Counted from the stretch's first letter, positions 11,923 to 23,745 are shown. The stretch is 64,000 nt of DNA from Delphinus delphis (GCF_949987515.2 NC_082689.1:69934267-69998266), one strand, 5' to 3'. Program-made: numbers and translations. The notes: generated by a model from the letters alone, not told the origin.

Positions 11923-12131
11923 TTTTTTTTTTTTTTTTTGCTGTACGCGGGCCTCTCACTGTTGTGGCCTCTCCCGTTGCAGAGCACAGGCTCCGGACGC
12001 GCAGGCTCAGCGGCCATGGCTCACGGGCCCAGCCGCTCCGCGGCATGTGGGATCTTCCCAGACCGGGGCACGAACCCGCGTCCCCTGCATCGGCAGGCGG
12101 ACTCTCAACCACTGCACCACCAGGGAAGCCC
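11923..12131 (-). mobile_element. CHR SINE, medium form
   Basis: A minus-orientation copy close to the consensus of the others. The T run that represents the A tail is at about 11916-11939. The TSD is TAAAGGAATTTTTT (11909-11922 and 12132-12145). The head reads, in reverse, GGGCTTCCCTGGTGGTGCAG. Confidence 0.95.
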
Positions 12132-12145
12132 TAAAGGAATTTTTT

Positions 12146-13560
12146 AAACAAATTTTAACTGCTCAAATTGAAGACTATCAAAAATAAGTGTAGCTAGTCT
12201 TCAGTGGGATTAAGCCAAGGGGTCTAAACAGAGGGTCATTTTAATTATGAGCCATAACCATATTTTACTTTTATGCATTGCTACCCTGATTCTGAACCTG
12301 TTTCTTATGGAAATTTAATCAATTTATCTGTTTAGCTTCATTACAAATAGATCACAGAATACCACGGACTTTCAAAAAAAAAACCTGTCACTAGCACTAG
12401 AAGCTAAAATTGTCAAAGAAAACTTTGGGCAATTACTAAATTTTGTATGTAGTTAGTTAACCATTACATTCAGTGGTAATGTAAACTTCTGTCAAACTTT
12501 TTTAAAAGCTTGATTTAATTCATAGAACAGTCACATGCAGCAGAGAAGTTGTCTGTAATGAATCTTTTCCTTAGTCTCTTTCCCTCATCCATAGGTAAAT
12601 GCTTATTAATATTAAATGGATTTTTGTATATAATTCAGGTGAACAAAAATGAATAAGATTCAAAAAGTTTCCAAACACATTCTCAGCATTTGACAAATGT
12701 TCATTGATCTTTATTTTAACTGGCCCTCAGACTTACGTAAAATTCCTTTACTTGGTTTTCATTTTGAATGTTCAGCCAACACTAAATTCTTTGGGAGTAT
12801 TACATTGTTTTAAAAAATCTTAGCTTCTTGAAAATATATCAAAGTCCAAACAATACAATGTGTTTTCTTATGCAGGCTTTATCCAAAATAATCAAAGGTG
12901 AACTCCTGTATCTTTACTCACGTAATATAAAACCACTGTAATGGCTTATCAGAAAGGAATATGTAATTAGAAAGTCAGATCAACATTAAATAATCACTAA
13001 TCCACTTGTGAAAGGGTAGGGAGAAAAATCAGTGTGAGGCTAATGAGAATTATACGTTGTCTTTCCTATATATTTCTCTTTGTTGATGTTATATATACGT
13101 ATGCATACATACATATACACACACGTACATTAGCTATGGGCAAATATCACGAGATTATGTAATATAAAAAATATTACTGATATATCTGCAATTTTTACTA
13201 AAATTTCCATCAAAGTCCATAGTTTCATTGGAGCATATAAAACCAAGAGAAAAAAACTTATTGGGGGAATTCCCAAAATCCTTCCCACAAATGGATGTAT
13301 CAGTAGATAAAGTGGGTTGGTCACACCTGGCCTGACAGGTACTTTTTTAATTTTATTTTTAAAGAGAATTTATAGATTAATACAGGATATGCATTTGTTC
13401 TGTGTTTTCTTAGATTCTGTATTTATCTATTTGACATCCATTCATCACAGAACCAATTATGGTAACTTTAGTTTCTGTATTGTTTGTACCTTACAGACCC
13501 AGGGAAAGACTGCTCCTTCCAGGGCTAGCTAAATTCTAAAGAAAATTAAGAACTTAAGAA
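12146..13560. other. AT-rich sequence, no gene recognised
   Basis: No coding or RNA gene recognised. A short AT/AC-rich simple stretch lies at about 13090-13130 (ATATATACGTATGCATACAT and ACACACACG parts). Confidence 0.45.
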
Positions 13561-13564
13561 CATA

Positions 13565-13970
13565 TGAAACATGACTTTCATATGCAACCAACCAATCCCA
13601 AGTCTATACCCTCAACTTCCTCCTTATCTAACTCACACAGCCAAGCCAATATTTCTCTTGTCCTATATCATCCTAGGGACAGGTAACCAGACAACTAGAG
13701 ACCACCCCTATAGCCAAAGCCTGCCAGAAGTATTCAAACTGGACAGTTCTAAACTGCTTACCCTGACTTGCCTTTCCTGCAGAAACCCCAATAAAGGCTC
13801 TGGCCTCAACTTTTTCCTTGCTCTTGTCTTCTGCCACTTGACTAAAACCTGGTGCTTCCCCTTGACCCTGGATAACATGCAGCAAGTCCCTGTCTACGGC
13901 CTGTGAGTATAATATACATGGTTTTCCTAAGCCTCTCCTATATCTCTTCCACAACTGACTGACCATAAAA
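13565..13970 (+). mobile_element. Possible LTR relic
   Basis: This pyrimidine-rich block has CCCAATAAAGGCTCTGGCCT at about 13788, which resembles a retroviral polyadenylation signal and R/U5 start. About 110 bases of further C/T-rich sequence follow. A 111-codon frame crosses it but has no recognisable domain. I see no sure borders and no TSD. It could instead be unique sequence. Confidence 0.3.
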
Positions 13971-14389
13971 CATAGAACAAAACTCTATTTTTAGAGATAA
14001 AAGTCCCTTCCAATTCTCAATTGCTTCAATAGACACGATATAGATATGTATATATCTTCTGTTTCTTTAATGTTTAAACAGCTTGATAGCCCAAAGAGAT
14101 ACACAGATCAACACACCTATTTCTACAATGTTTAATCTGGAATTTAGTCAGAAGTAAGTAAAAATAAGAATCTGAACTTAATTTCCAAAATAATGAAGTG
14201 TCCTAGCATCATTTATTTAATAATCTTTCTTTATCTCATTATTTTGCTGTGTCACTTGTAATCATATTGTTCCAGACACGTACATAATTTGGCTTGATAT
14301 ATTTATCAGTACTTGATCAATTGACATATAGTTTCAATCATCGTATCTTTTGTTCAATATTGACAAAATTTGTATAAAAGTGCTCCCAC
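13971..14389. other. Unannotated AT-rich stretch
   Basis: No gene or repeat family recognised. Confidence 0.4.
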
Positions 14390-14636
14390 CTTATTATGTT
14401 TATATATTCTATTCACTTCTTTTTACAGTAGATCTCCAGAAAGTATTTATTCTCCGTAACTGAAATTCTGTACGCTTTGACCAACACTTCCCCATTTCCC
14501 TTTCTCCCCAAACCCTGGTAATCACTCTCCTATTCTCTGCTTCTATGTGACTATTTCAGATTCCACATATAAGTGAGATCATGCAGTATTTGTCTTTCTG
14601 CATCTGGTTTATTTCACTTAGCATAATGTCCTCCTC
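14390..14636 (-). repeat. Old L1 3' end fragment
   Basis: On the plus strand it reads GACCAACACTTCCCCATTTC, then CCCTGGTAATCACTCTCCTA, then ATTCCACATATAAGTGAGAT and TTTCACTTAGCATAATGTCC. This is the reverse of an L1 ORF2 end and 3' UTR of the L1M group, and a related segment recurs in the L1 at 35070-36573. Confidence 0.7.
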
Positions 14637-16713
14637 GATTGCTCCTGATTATTAAATTATTACCTCTGAAAATCAAATGGCCTCTACTCTCTCATGCCTA
14701 ATCGCTTATTGTGAAGCGTTAGATGGATTAAGATCCATCCATACTTAATTTTAATCTAACCTTATGGTCATTCCAAATTGTAGTCCAGAAAGTCCTCGAA
14801 ATGTTTTAACAAGTGTTGTTTTTGTCTTTGTTTTTTTCAGTTTGTGTGTTTGTTTTTCTTTGAAAAATACTGGATAAGGATGGAAAATTTTATTTTCCTC
14901 AGCCTCTACTCTGTTTCTTCTTGTGGCCGCACCTGAATGACCATCTCATAAAAGAACACAGAACACTGAAACTATTGACTTAAAAAGATCATTTTAATTA
15001 TCTTTGAGCCTTATTTATTTGTCTGATCTTATTCTCCCTTTATCATACATCACCTGCACAAAGACATCATGATCAAAGCAGTGCAAAATATTTCTTAAGC
15101 CCATGATTGGAACATTTCATGATACCTCCCCGAGGAAGTAGAATCCTTGCTGCATTTCTTAAAAGACAGCAAAGCTACTTCTTTACCCCCTCCATTCTTA
15201 CCCAATATAAGGGCTACTATAAATGTAATTAATGTAAATTAATTGATTGAAATTTCAGATTAAACAATATGAACTATTTATATATTAACACTTGTATTAA
15301 AGTTCAATTGCATTTTGTCAAGTGCTCTTGCTTCTTGCTTTCTATATATGCAGGTACTTTTAAGATAAATATAAACATGCGTCTATAAATTATTGAAACA
15401 TCATCATCAAATTATTATTTTATGGAAGAATCTGAGATTCCATAAACTTTTGAAGGCTTTCAATTCCCTCTTCAAGATATCTTCTGAACCAAGAAAAACA
15501 TCAGGAAAGTATATTTTTCCAAGAAAAACTGATTCTAATGTCAAAAGCTTCAATGCAACCATTAAATTAGGTAGTAGAATTCATTCGAAAATATTTGGTT
15601 TATTTGAAATCAAGAGAACTATTGAGCTAACTAGATACTTTGAATCAAGATATATCACTATTCTAGGGAATCAAAGGCATAAGCCCATTATGTCCTATGC
15701 CAGACCATGCAACCATCTACAAATGGGAGCAATCTGTTTAGATGAGAAAGACTAGGAGTACTGAATTATATAGCTAAGAGAGATAGTGAAGTTTAGGATG
15801 TGAAAGCAAGTGAAATAACATTTTTAAATCATAAAAGGGAACAAGTGAAATTATAAGCTACTAAAATCAAGTTTGTGAAAGGCTGATCTTTTTAAAGCTG
15901 GGTTCAAGGCTGACTCAATATGTTTTAAGTGAATATACTATGGTTAGAATTCCCTGAATTACGATAAAGCATCACTGATTTTTGAATGGACAAAGTCAAT
16001 ACTAAGTTCACCATTTCTGCATTTTTGTCCTTATAAAGATTTGGAAAAATATTTTGTTACCTTACATTACAGAAATGGTCTGTACTGGAGATTCCAACTT
16101 CTTTTATTAGACTGGCACTGGTATCTAAACAGCTTCTAATATCAGGCTAAGAGAACTGATATTCAGGAATTGTTATTATTTAGCTTTTATGATAACCATT
16201 TATAATGGAAATTTATGTTAAAGAAAGACCTAAATAGAAAGTACTTTCTTACTCACAATGTCAAGACAAATATAAAACAATTACTGTTGTATATCTGTCA
16301 CTAAATTACTTGATTTAAAATAGATTAATCCTAATCCCAGTTTTTAAAAACTAATTTTTTTTCAAACCACATAAAGATAAAAAGAATTATTAAATCAGAG
16401 AATTATGCACAGGGTCCAAATCATGTTTTATTTAAGTAACAATATATAGGAAGGTCTAGAAATTTTACTTCTGTCAAGTTTGCCATCTATCAGGATCTTC
16501 AAGTACTTCTTCAACACGGTTTTGATGACATGAAAGGTTCTAAATGGCTCAAATAAGAATGACAGACTCATCTTAAGGACTGAAAAAATTGAAAGTACTG
16601 TACATAAGAATCATCTTAATACAACTAATAAAATCTGAGTGTGTATATCTAGTCTACCATAGACTAATAGTAAGGCCGAGGAAAAGGATAAGACACTGTA
16701 ACACCTTATTAAT
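14637..16713. other. AT-rich sequence, no gene recognised
   Basis: No repeat family recognised. A 120-codon frame (15393-15755) has no recognisable domain, no nearby splice or promoter signal that I would trust, and AT-rich codons. I read it as chance. Confidence 0.45.
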
Positions 16714-16722
16714 TGGACTGAT

Positions 16723-16850
16723 TTTTTTTTTTTTATGTTTCTGGCTGCACCCCATGGCATGTGGGATCTTAGTTCCCCAACCAGGGATTGAACCCACGCC
16801 TCCTGCATTGGAAGGCAGAGTCTTAACCACTGGACTGCTGGGGAAGTCCC
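16723..16850 (-). mobile_element. CHR-type SINE, short form
   Basis: A minus-orientation SINE made of little more than the tRNA-like head. It reverses to GGGACTTCCCCAGCAGTCCA, then a GATTGAACCC-type B box, and ends in CATGCCATGGGGTGCAGCCA plus the A tail. The TSD is TGGACTGAT (16714-16722 and 16851-16859). It lacks the second half (GTGAGCCATGG to GTACCGC) of the medium form. Confidence 0.9.
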
Positions 16851-16859
16851 TGGACTGAT

Positions 16860-17354
16860 CTTAACTTCATTCTTTAAAAAAAAATTTTTTAAATAATGTC
16901 TGTGGCTTTTGAGGAAGTAGACGAACCATTTCATTCATTCAAAGAAGACTGAAAATTCTCATGGCCAAAATGGTATCTAGTACTGATCTGTAATAACGGG
17001 CTTGAGGTTCATACCTTCCCTGTACAAGGGAGCCATGTATAAAAGAGATGTTAGTGATTGTCTTATGCAGCATTTCAATAATACCTTAAGCAAGGTGAAC
17101 TAAACTGAGGAATTTTTCAAATAGTTCAATGTTTCTTCTGAACTGTGATTTTTAAAAGAAACCTACTTCACAGAAAAACACTACCTAATGGTAAACAAAG
17201 TTAGAAATGGAACACAGAAGAAAGTGTTGGTAAAATGTTTACCAGGCGAATTGTCACCGTTTTTAAAACGCTAGTGAAACTTCAAGTGAAAGTGAAAACT
17301 GGTTATACAATCTTTCTGGAAAAAAAAATTTAGCAATATTTATAAATAGCCTCA
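16860..17354. other. Unannotated stretch
   Basis: No gene or repeat family recognised. Confidence 0.4.
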
Positions 17355-18410
17355 AAACTTAGCCTAGTAGCTCCTTAAAGAAACAGCTGATTCCAGGGCT
17401 GAGGCAGGGTAAATACAAGATGACCCTGGAAAATATTATGGCCCCAGATACTAAGAAAGTGCTCAAATAAAGAATGGGAGCATATTGAAATGATGAGAGC
17501 CAGTTGAAAGGAGTTCCTAATGTCCAAAGATGAAACCATTTGAGCAACAAAGTGAATTCTGAGAGTATTGTGTTATGGCCCATAAAATAAAATAAATATC
17601 TTTGAGTCCATATGAAATAAGCAATTGAATAAATAAATAAATGGAGGAGAAGTGACAGCTCTTCCCTATAGGAAAAAATTCTAATTTCTAAATGCAAAAA
17701 GAATGAGAGAACAAGTCACTATAACAAGTCACTATTAAGCAAATACCACAGTAATAAATAGGTAATAAGCAGGAAATATTCATTGATGAATGCTAAAATT
17801 AGTAGGCAAAAGTTTGAAGAGAAACAAGATATTTGCATAGTCTCAAAGTATCTCCCCTAAGATATCATTACAAAGGGAAACTTTTTAACTTTACAGTGGA
17901 AAATCCAACTGTAATCAAGGTTAATATCCCCAGAAATAAGATATCATCTATCCCCTGATATGATGCACTGAGAAGGGTTCATTTCATTTTGGTCATATTC
18001 TTGACAAAAAAAATGCATAACCTCAATCTAATTAGGAGAACTTCAGACAAGTACAAATTGAGAGATAATCTACAAAAAAACTGACTGTACACCTCAAGAG
18101 TGTCCAAGTTATGAAAGATAAGGGAAGATTGAGTAACTCACAAATTGGAGATGATTAAAGAGACATGATATCTGAACACAAAATGGGATCCTGAAACAGA
18201 AAAAGGACATTAGTGGAAAAACCGGTGATACCCTAAAAGATATTTGGGTATTTGAATTGTATCAATGTTAATTTCCTGGATTTAATTACTAACTATAGTT
18301 ATGTAAGATAACATGGCAAGGTGGACAAAAGGTATACAGGAACTCTTCGTACTGTTTTTGCAATTATTCTTTAGGTACAAAATTATCTCAAAATAAAGAG
18401 CTAAAAAATA
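17355..18410 (+). repeat. Old LINE 3' end (L1ME-like), copy 2
   Basis: Related to 5225-6112 over most of its length, with the same 3' end (a GGCAAGGTGGACAAAAGGTA-like part, then TCTCAAAATAAAG). It starts further 5' than copy 1 and holds a TGTGTTATGGCCCATAAAAT-like part. No open frame. Confidence 0.55.
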
Positions 18411-18719
18411 GCAAAATGAATGTTTTCTTTTATATTTATTTTTCTATGCTTTCTAAGCTACCCTAAAAAATAAGTATTAATTTTATAATTAGGAAAAATA
18501 TACTTACCAGATTACATTATTATTCATCTTATTACTGTCAGATGAATAAATAAAGTTATTGAATAAGCATTATTGAGTCAATGATCGAATGAATTATGCA
18601 TATTAGGTATAAAAATCTTTGATGTAATTATTTTCAATCAAAAGGAAAAATATTAAGCCAATAATAACAATAATTGCTATTATTTTGTCATTACTCCTAA
18701 AGGTATAACATATATATAA
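18411..18719. other. Unannotated AT-rich stretch
   Basis: No gene recognised. Short TATATA-rich sequence only. Confidence 0.4.
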
Positions 18720-18900
18720 ATGCATGGGTACCTAATTATATAGGTAATATGTACATAATTCACTGATTCTCACAAACCCATGAGGTAGATGCTATTATTG
18801 TTATCATCCCTATTTTATAGATAAGAAAAGTGAGGCTTTGAACCGCTAGGCAACTTGCCAAAGTTGGCATACCCACTAATTAGAAGAGTTAGAACTGTAT
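18720..18900 (-). repeat. MIR SINE relic
   Basis: Reverse MIR core: CCCATGAGGTAGATGCTATT, then CCCTATTTTATAGATAAGAA, then GTGAGGCTTTGAA and CTTGCCAAAGTT. Diverged. Confidence 0.7.
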
Positions 18901-19315
18901 GACTTCAGTTTCAGTTCTTGACAACTGGTGTCTACTAGTGTTGCTGCCTAATAACCCATGATATGTATAAAAAGGACTTTCCATGCCCTTGACTCTGTGA
19001 GAGCAGCACAAAATTGTCTGAAGCAGACTCTACTTTTAAGAATCTAGCACTCTAATTGAGGAAACAAGTTATATATGTGTGTATTTATATATAAGTAAAA
19101 ATAGTTTTGTATACATATATAAATTGCAAAGTGATATGTAATATGTAATAAATACTAAATGAGTAAAACAGGCAGTAAGAACTTAATTTTCTAATCCATT
19201 ACGATTTATTTAAAAAAAGGTCACTTTATTTTATTGCAAAATTTGGTCTCCTAGCATTCCCACAAGTAAAATAATTCAAAGACATAATTTTTTATTTTGT
19301 TATTTTTTTAAGGTA
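18901..19315. other. Unannotated stretch
   Basis: No gene or repeat family recognised. TATATATGTGTGTATTTATA-type simple sequence lies at about 19068-19092. Confidence 0.4.
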
Positions 19316-19705
19316 AAGATTCTCAAACTTTCATGATCATAAGAATCACCTAGGGGCTTCCCTGGTGGCGCAGTGGTTGAGAGTCCGCCTGCCGATGCAG
19401 GGGACACAGCTTCGTGCCCCGGTCCGGGAAGATCCCACATGCCGCGGAGCGGCTGGGCCCGGGAGCCAGGGCCGCTGAGCCTGCGTGTCCGGAGCCTGTG
19501 CTCCGCAGCGGGAGAGGCCACAACAGTGAGAGGCCCGCGTAGCGCAAAAAAAAAAAAAAAGAAAAAAAAGAATCACCTAGAGAGTTCTTTAAATTGTTTG
19601 TTTATTGGCACCACCCTTTGATATTCTAAGCCTATAAGCTTGAGTAAGACCCAGAACTTGGGTTTTTAATGAGCTCTCCTGTTGATTCTGACGCAAGTGG
19701 TCTTT
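19316..19705 (+). mobile_element. MER5A-type hAT MITE split by a SINE
   Basis: The left part, GATTCTCAAACTTTCATGAT, and AAGAATCACCTAG match the start of a MER5A-type non-autonomous hAT element. After the SINE (19354-19567) the element continues with AGAGTTCTTTAAA, then GACCCAGAACTTGGGTTTTT, then GATTCTGACGCAAGTGGTCT. The 13 bases of SINE target duplication are themselves MER5A sequence. Confidence 0.65.
19354..19567 (+). mobile_element. CHR SINE, medium form
   Basis: A plus-orientation copy close to consensus, starting GGGCTTCCCTGGTGGCGCAG and ending ...CGCGTAGCGC with A tail. The TSD is AAGAATCACCTAG (19341-19353 and 19568-19580). The A-box-like TGGCGCAGTGG of the internal RNA polymerase III promoter is intact; the B-box position reads AGCTTCGTGCC instead of GGGTTCGTGCC. 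Confidence 0.96.
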
Positions 19706-19797
19706 GAGTTTAAGGTTTTAAGGTTTGGGGGGGAAAAATATCAAAATTTTGTATCTACTAGAGATGTTCTGTAAAATTACATAAAAATCAGATTTTT

Positions 19798-19989
19798 GGG
19801 GGCTTCCCTGGTGGCGCAGTGGTTGAGAGTCTGCCTGCCGATGCAGGGGACATGGGTTCGTGCCCCGGTCCGGGAAGATCCCACATGCCGCGGAGCGGCT
19901 GGGCCCGTGAGCCATGGCTGCTGAGCCTGCGCATTCGGAGCCTGTGCTCTGCAATGGGAGAGGCCACAACAGTGAGAGGCCCGCGTACC

Positions 19990-20015
<26 letters not shown>
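19798..20015 (+). mobile_element. CHR SINE, medium form
   Basis: A plus-orientation copy 230 bases after the previous one. The TSD is 15 bases, AAAAATCAGATTTTT (19783-19797 and 20016-20030), with a 28-base or longer A tail. A box (TGGCGCAGTGG) and B box (GGTTCGTGCC) are intact. The long pure tail and exact TSD suggest a fairly recent insertion. Confidence 0.96.
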
Positions 20016-20023
<8 letters not shown>

Positions 20024-20030
20024 GATTTTT

Positions 20031-20849
20031 TTACAGGCATTTATACTATGAAGTTATGTGTTAATGAAACATAAAGTGCATAGTATGCACTCAAATCACA
20101 AATCATATTATATATTACGTCTGTGTCTTGCTGTCTGCATTTCTTTTTCATTTTTTAACTATATTCTTGTGTCTGAGAAAATCAAAAAGAGTTTGAAGAG
20201 GATTATTACCAGAGCAGCTTAAATATCAACAGAAAATCGCCACTGTATTTATGAAAGAAGCAGCATGAATCTCATGATAATTAAAGGTGCTTCGTAAGCA
20301 GAGCTGTGTTTTACAGTAGTTGTTATATATCTAACTACTTTTTATGGCACTTGCTTTCTGGAATTTGACTAGGTCATCATCTCTGATATCAAACCCTCAT
20401 TGTCAAAAAGAAGAAAATAGTCATTAGGAAGCAATAGCCTTCTCTGAATAATTTTGGTTTTGCAGGATAAGCAAGAAGAAGCAGAGGTACAAATAAACGT
20501 TGGAGGAACCCAGGCAACCTAACACATTCAATATGGAATGGGAAAATTCTTTCAAAACTTGCTTATTAGATCCTTAGAGCATAATTTTCATGATGAATGA
20601 GCAATTCTTGATGATACTGATAAGAACTTTATCACTAAATCAAAACTATACAGAGTCCTTGGCTATTATTACATTCTCACTCTATCCCACCGAGTCTGTA
20701 GATTAAACTCCATTTTTGCCATCTGAGAAAACCTCTGGAGTTCTGAACGATTTGGAATTGGGCCTAAGCTTAATATAGAAACTTCTATACGAATGGCACC
20801 TCAGGAATTTTTGTGTCATCCTTGATACAGTACATAGAAGTCCTCACTA
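20031..20849. other. Stretch without a supported gene
   Basis: No common repeat recognised. One frame at 20463-20700 (plus) opens with DKQEEAEVQINVGGTQ. The NVGGT part resembles the first strand of potassium-channel T1/BTB domains, and later in the same frame comes a YRVLGYYYILTL-like stretch. Stop codons interrupt it, so at most it is a decayed remnant. Confidence 0.3.
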
Positions 20850-22288
20850 AAACAAATAAAACTAGAAAACACTACTACAAGAAATTAAAGATCTAAATAT
20901 ATGGAGAGACAGTCCACATATATACTTGGAAGACCCAATATTGTCAAGAAGGTAATTCTCCCCAAATTGATCTATAAATTCAAAGCAATCAGTTGCTATT
21001 AAGACCCTTGTAGGCTTTTCATAGCAGTCAACAAGTGGGCCCTAAAATTTATATGGAAATGTGGGACCTAGAATAGCCAAAACAACTTTGAAAAAGAAGA
21101 ACAAAGTTGAAGGGTTTATACTACCTGATTTCAAATTTTACTATAAAGCTTCAATAATCAGACAGTGTGGTATTAGGGTAAGGATATTCACATAGATGAA
21201 CAGACAGAATTCAGCATCCAAAAAAATAACCTTATATTTATAGTCGATTTAATTTCAGCAAAGCTCCCAAGACAATTCAACGGAGAAAGGTGGTCTTTTC
21301 AGCAAATGGTGCTAGGACAATTGGATATCTGTATATTTTTTTAAAAAAGCAAAAACAATAAAGAGGACTTAACTCTTATCTCACACCATACACAAAAACT
21401 AACTCAGAATGGATCATTCATCTACATGTAGGAGCTGAAACTATAAAACTTCTAGAAAAAAGCATACAAGAAAATTTTGTGACCTTGGTCTAGGCAGAGT
21501 TCTTAAATTCAACACCAAAAGCACAATCAGTAAAAGAAAAAATTAATAAATTGCACGTCATCAAAATTAATAAAACTTTTGTGTTTCAAAGGTCACCATT
21601 AAGAAAGTTAAAAGACAAGGCCAGACAGTGAGAACACATTTGCAAATCATATTTCTGACAAGAATCCTTTATCCAAAATATATTTTTAAAAAAAACTCTT
21701 ACAAGTCAAGAAGATGATAACCAATTTTTTAAATGGGCAAAAGATTTAATAGACATTTCATCAAAGAAGAGATACAAATGGCTAATAAGCACATAAAAAG
21801 TTAGTGCTATTGACTGGGTATTTGTGTTCCCAAAAAATTCAGATGTTGAAACCTAATCTCCAGTGTGATGGTATTAGAAGATAAGGCCTTTGGGATTAGT
21901 ACCCTTATGAAAGAGGCCCAGACAGCTCTCTTCCCACCTCCACAGTGAGAACATGCTAAAAGATGGCTATCTATGAACCAGGAAAGGGCTCTCACCAGGT
22001 ATCAAATCTGCCAATTCTTGGTCTTGGACTTCCCAGTCTCCAGAATTGTGCCAAATAAATTTCTGTTGTTAGTAAACCACCCAGTCTATTGTGTTTTGTT
22101 ACAGTAACCCCAATGGACTAAGACAATTAGTCACTATGAAAATGCAAATCGAAATCACAGCAGCATACTTCACACTCAGAATGGATTTACTAAAAACAAA
22201 ACAAAACAAAACCAGAAAATACAAAGTGTTGCCAAAAATGTGCAAAACCAAAACCCTTATACAGCTAATTGTAAAATGGCACAGTTTT
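20850..22288 (+). repeat. Old L1 ORF2 fragment interrupted by a MaLR LTR
   Basis: The sequence follows L1 ORF2 from the region after the reverse transcriptase to near the C terminus. Parts seen are ATTTATATGGAAATGTGGGA, then CAAATTTTACTATAAAGCTT, then CTAGGACAATTGGATATC, then ACACCATACACAAAAACTAA. It resumes after 22130 with ATGAAAATGCAAATCGAAAT. Many stops and indels. At its right end it is cut by the long SINE at 22289. Confidence 0.75.
21805..22125 (+). mobile_element. MaLR (ERVL-type) solo LTR
   Basis: A 321-base LTR beginning TG and ending ACA. It has the parts GATGTTGAAACCTAATCTCC, then AAGGCCTTTGGGATTAG, then ACCAGGAAAGGGCTCTCACC, then CCAAATAAATTTCTGTTG (polyadenylation signal), then CCACCCAGTCTATTGTGTTT. 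These are typical of MST/MLT1-type LTRs. The flanks GTTAG (21800-21804) and ATTAG (22126-22130) fit a 5-base TSD with one change. It lies inside an old L1 and has no internal viral genes. Confidence 0.85.
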
Positions 22289-22605
22289 GGGACTTCCCTG
22301 GTGGTGTAGTGGTTAAGAATCTGCCTGCCAATGCAGGGGACACTGGTTCGCTCCCTGGTCTGGGAAGATCCCATATGCCTGGAGCAACTAAGCCTGTGAG
22401 CCACAACTACTGAGCCCGTGTGCTGCAATTATTAAAGCCCACGTGCCTAGAGCCTGTGCTCCACAACAAGAGAAGCCACCACAATGAGAAGCCCATGCAC
22501 CACAAAGAAGAGTCGCCCCCGCTCGCCGCAACTAGAGAAAGCTGCCGTGCAGCAAGGAAGACCCAATACAGCCAAAAAATAAAAAACAAATAAATTTTTT
22601 TAAAA
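22289..22605 (+). mobile_element. CHR-type SINE, long form
   Basis: This copy of about 310 bases has the tRNA-like head GGGACTTCCCTGGTGGTGTA and a much longer body than the medium form: it continues through CAACAAGAGAAGCCACCACA and CGCAACTAGAGAAAGCTGCC to ACCCAATACAGCC and an A-rich tail. The other long copy is at 62938-63249. No TSD found, so the end is approximate. Confidence 0.88.
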
Positions 22606-23018
22606 GGTTTAAAAAAATGTTAATAATTGATGTTTTCTTTGTAGTTAGACTTACTATACCATACAGTAACATAATATTTTATGAGGCTAGACCAACAATG
22701 ACTTTAAAAAATGTTAGTAACACAAAATAAGCTTTAATGCTTCTTAGAAACTTAGTTGCTTGATTTTCCTTATGTTAAAGTTTAAACAGTATCAAGAGAA
22801 ATTTATAAAGGTGATTCAGAGAAGAAATAACAACTTGACCCAAGTTAAATAGTTCTCTTCCTCTCTTACACATAACATGTGCCGTACACTCTATTAACTC
22901 AGATTTGAAGATACATTTTCAAAAGACCTCTGGGTCTACAGATAGTTTGCTGAAACCCTGGCCAACCTCAGCATTATTATCACAAAGAGAATAAATTCTG
23001 TGGAAGAGACTATCTCGG
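22606..23018. other. Unannotated stretch
   Basis: No gene or repeat family recognised. Confidence 0.4.
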
Positions 23019-23040
23019 TGTGTGTGTGTGTGTGTGTGTG
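23019..23040. repeat. (TG)11 microsatellite
   Basis: Eleven uninterrupted TG units. Confidence 0.97.
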
Positions 23041-23169
23041 AAGTTATTTTTAACTTTTATGAGTATTTTATTTGCCCTTTCCTTGATTTATATAAATATG
23101 AATGATACAAGCATTGTTTAGATCCTCAACTTTCTCCCTGTTAGTGCTAATGGCTAAATAACAACTTAC

Positions 23170-23450
23170 TTTTTCTTACATAAAATTGATCATTTTGCAG
23201 TGCACAATTCAGTGGTGTTTAGTACTTTCACAATGTTGTGCGACCATCACCACTATCTACTTCCAGAGCATTTCCATCACTCCAAAAAGAAACCCCATAG
23301 CTGTTAGCAGTCATTCTCAATTCTCCACTACACCCCAAGCCCCGGCAACCATTAACCTACTTTAGTCTCCAAGAATTTGCCTATTACGGACATTTCAATA
23401 AATGGAATCATGTAATATGTGGCCTACAATGCCTTACATTTTATAGCACC
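23170..23450 (-). repeat. Old L1 3' end fragment
   Basis: On the plus strand: CACAATTCAGTGGTGTTTAG, then CACAATGTTGTGCGACCATC, then CATTTCAATAAATGGAATCA. This is the reverse of an L1MB/MC-type 3' UTR. Confidence 0.7.
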
Positions 23451-23574
23451 TTGTTTCACAGTACTTTCATTTTTGAAGAGGTAGATATGAAAGCCCACTT
23501 TATAATGTGATTCCTATTTATTTTCTAACTGGCTTTAATTTAAAAGAATCGAGCCACTTTTTCGTTAGGTGCAA

Positions 23575-23745
23575 TATTTTTAAATCCTAGCTCAGTATTT
23601 ATTAGCTATGTGAACCTGGGTAACTTATTCAGTCCTCTGAGCATCAGTTTCTCATCTGTCAAGGCTAGATAATATTAGCAACCTTTCAGGATTATCATAA
23701 AGACTAGAGATATTTGTGCTTAGCACAAGCCTGAGACAATACCTA
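23575..23745 (+). repeat. MIR SINE relic
   Basis: Plus-orientation MIR parts: TATTTATTAGCTATGTGAAC, then GGGTAACTTATTCAGTCCTC, then CAGTTTCTCATCTGTCAAGG, then AGCACAAGCCTGAGACA. Confidence 0.75.

Noticed and set aside
13571..13906. 111-codon plus-strand frame as a gene
   Set aside because: It lies in a block that looks more like an LTR relic with a polyadenylation signal. No domain is recognisable.
15393..15755. 120-codon plus-strand frame
   Set aside because: No recognisable domain or supporting signals, and not in a GC-richer block. A chance frame is the simplest reading.
19354..20015. tRNA-like A and B boxes that could be read as tRNA genes
   Set aside because: They belong to the heads of CHR SINEs. 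There is no cloverleaf with an acceptor stem, and A tails follow.
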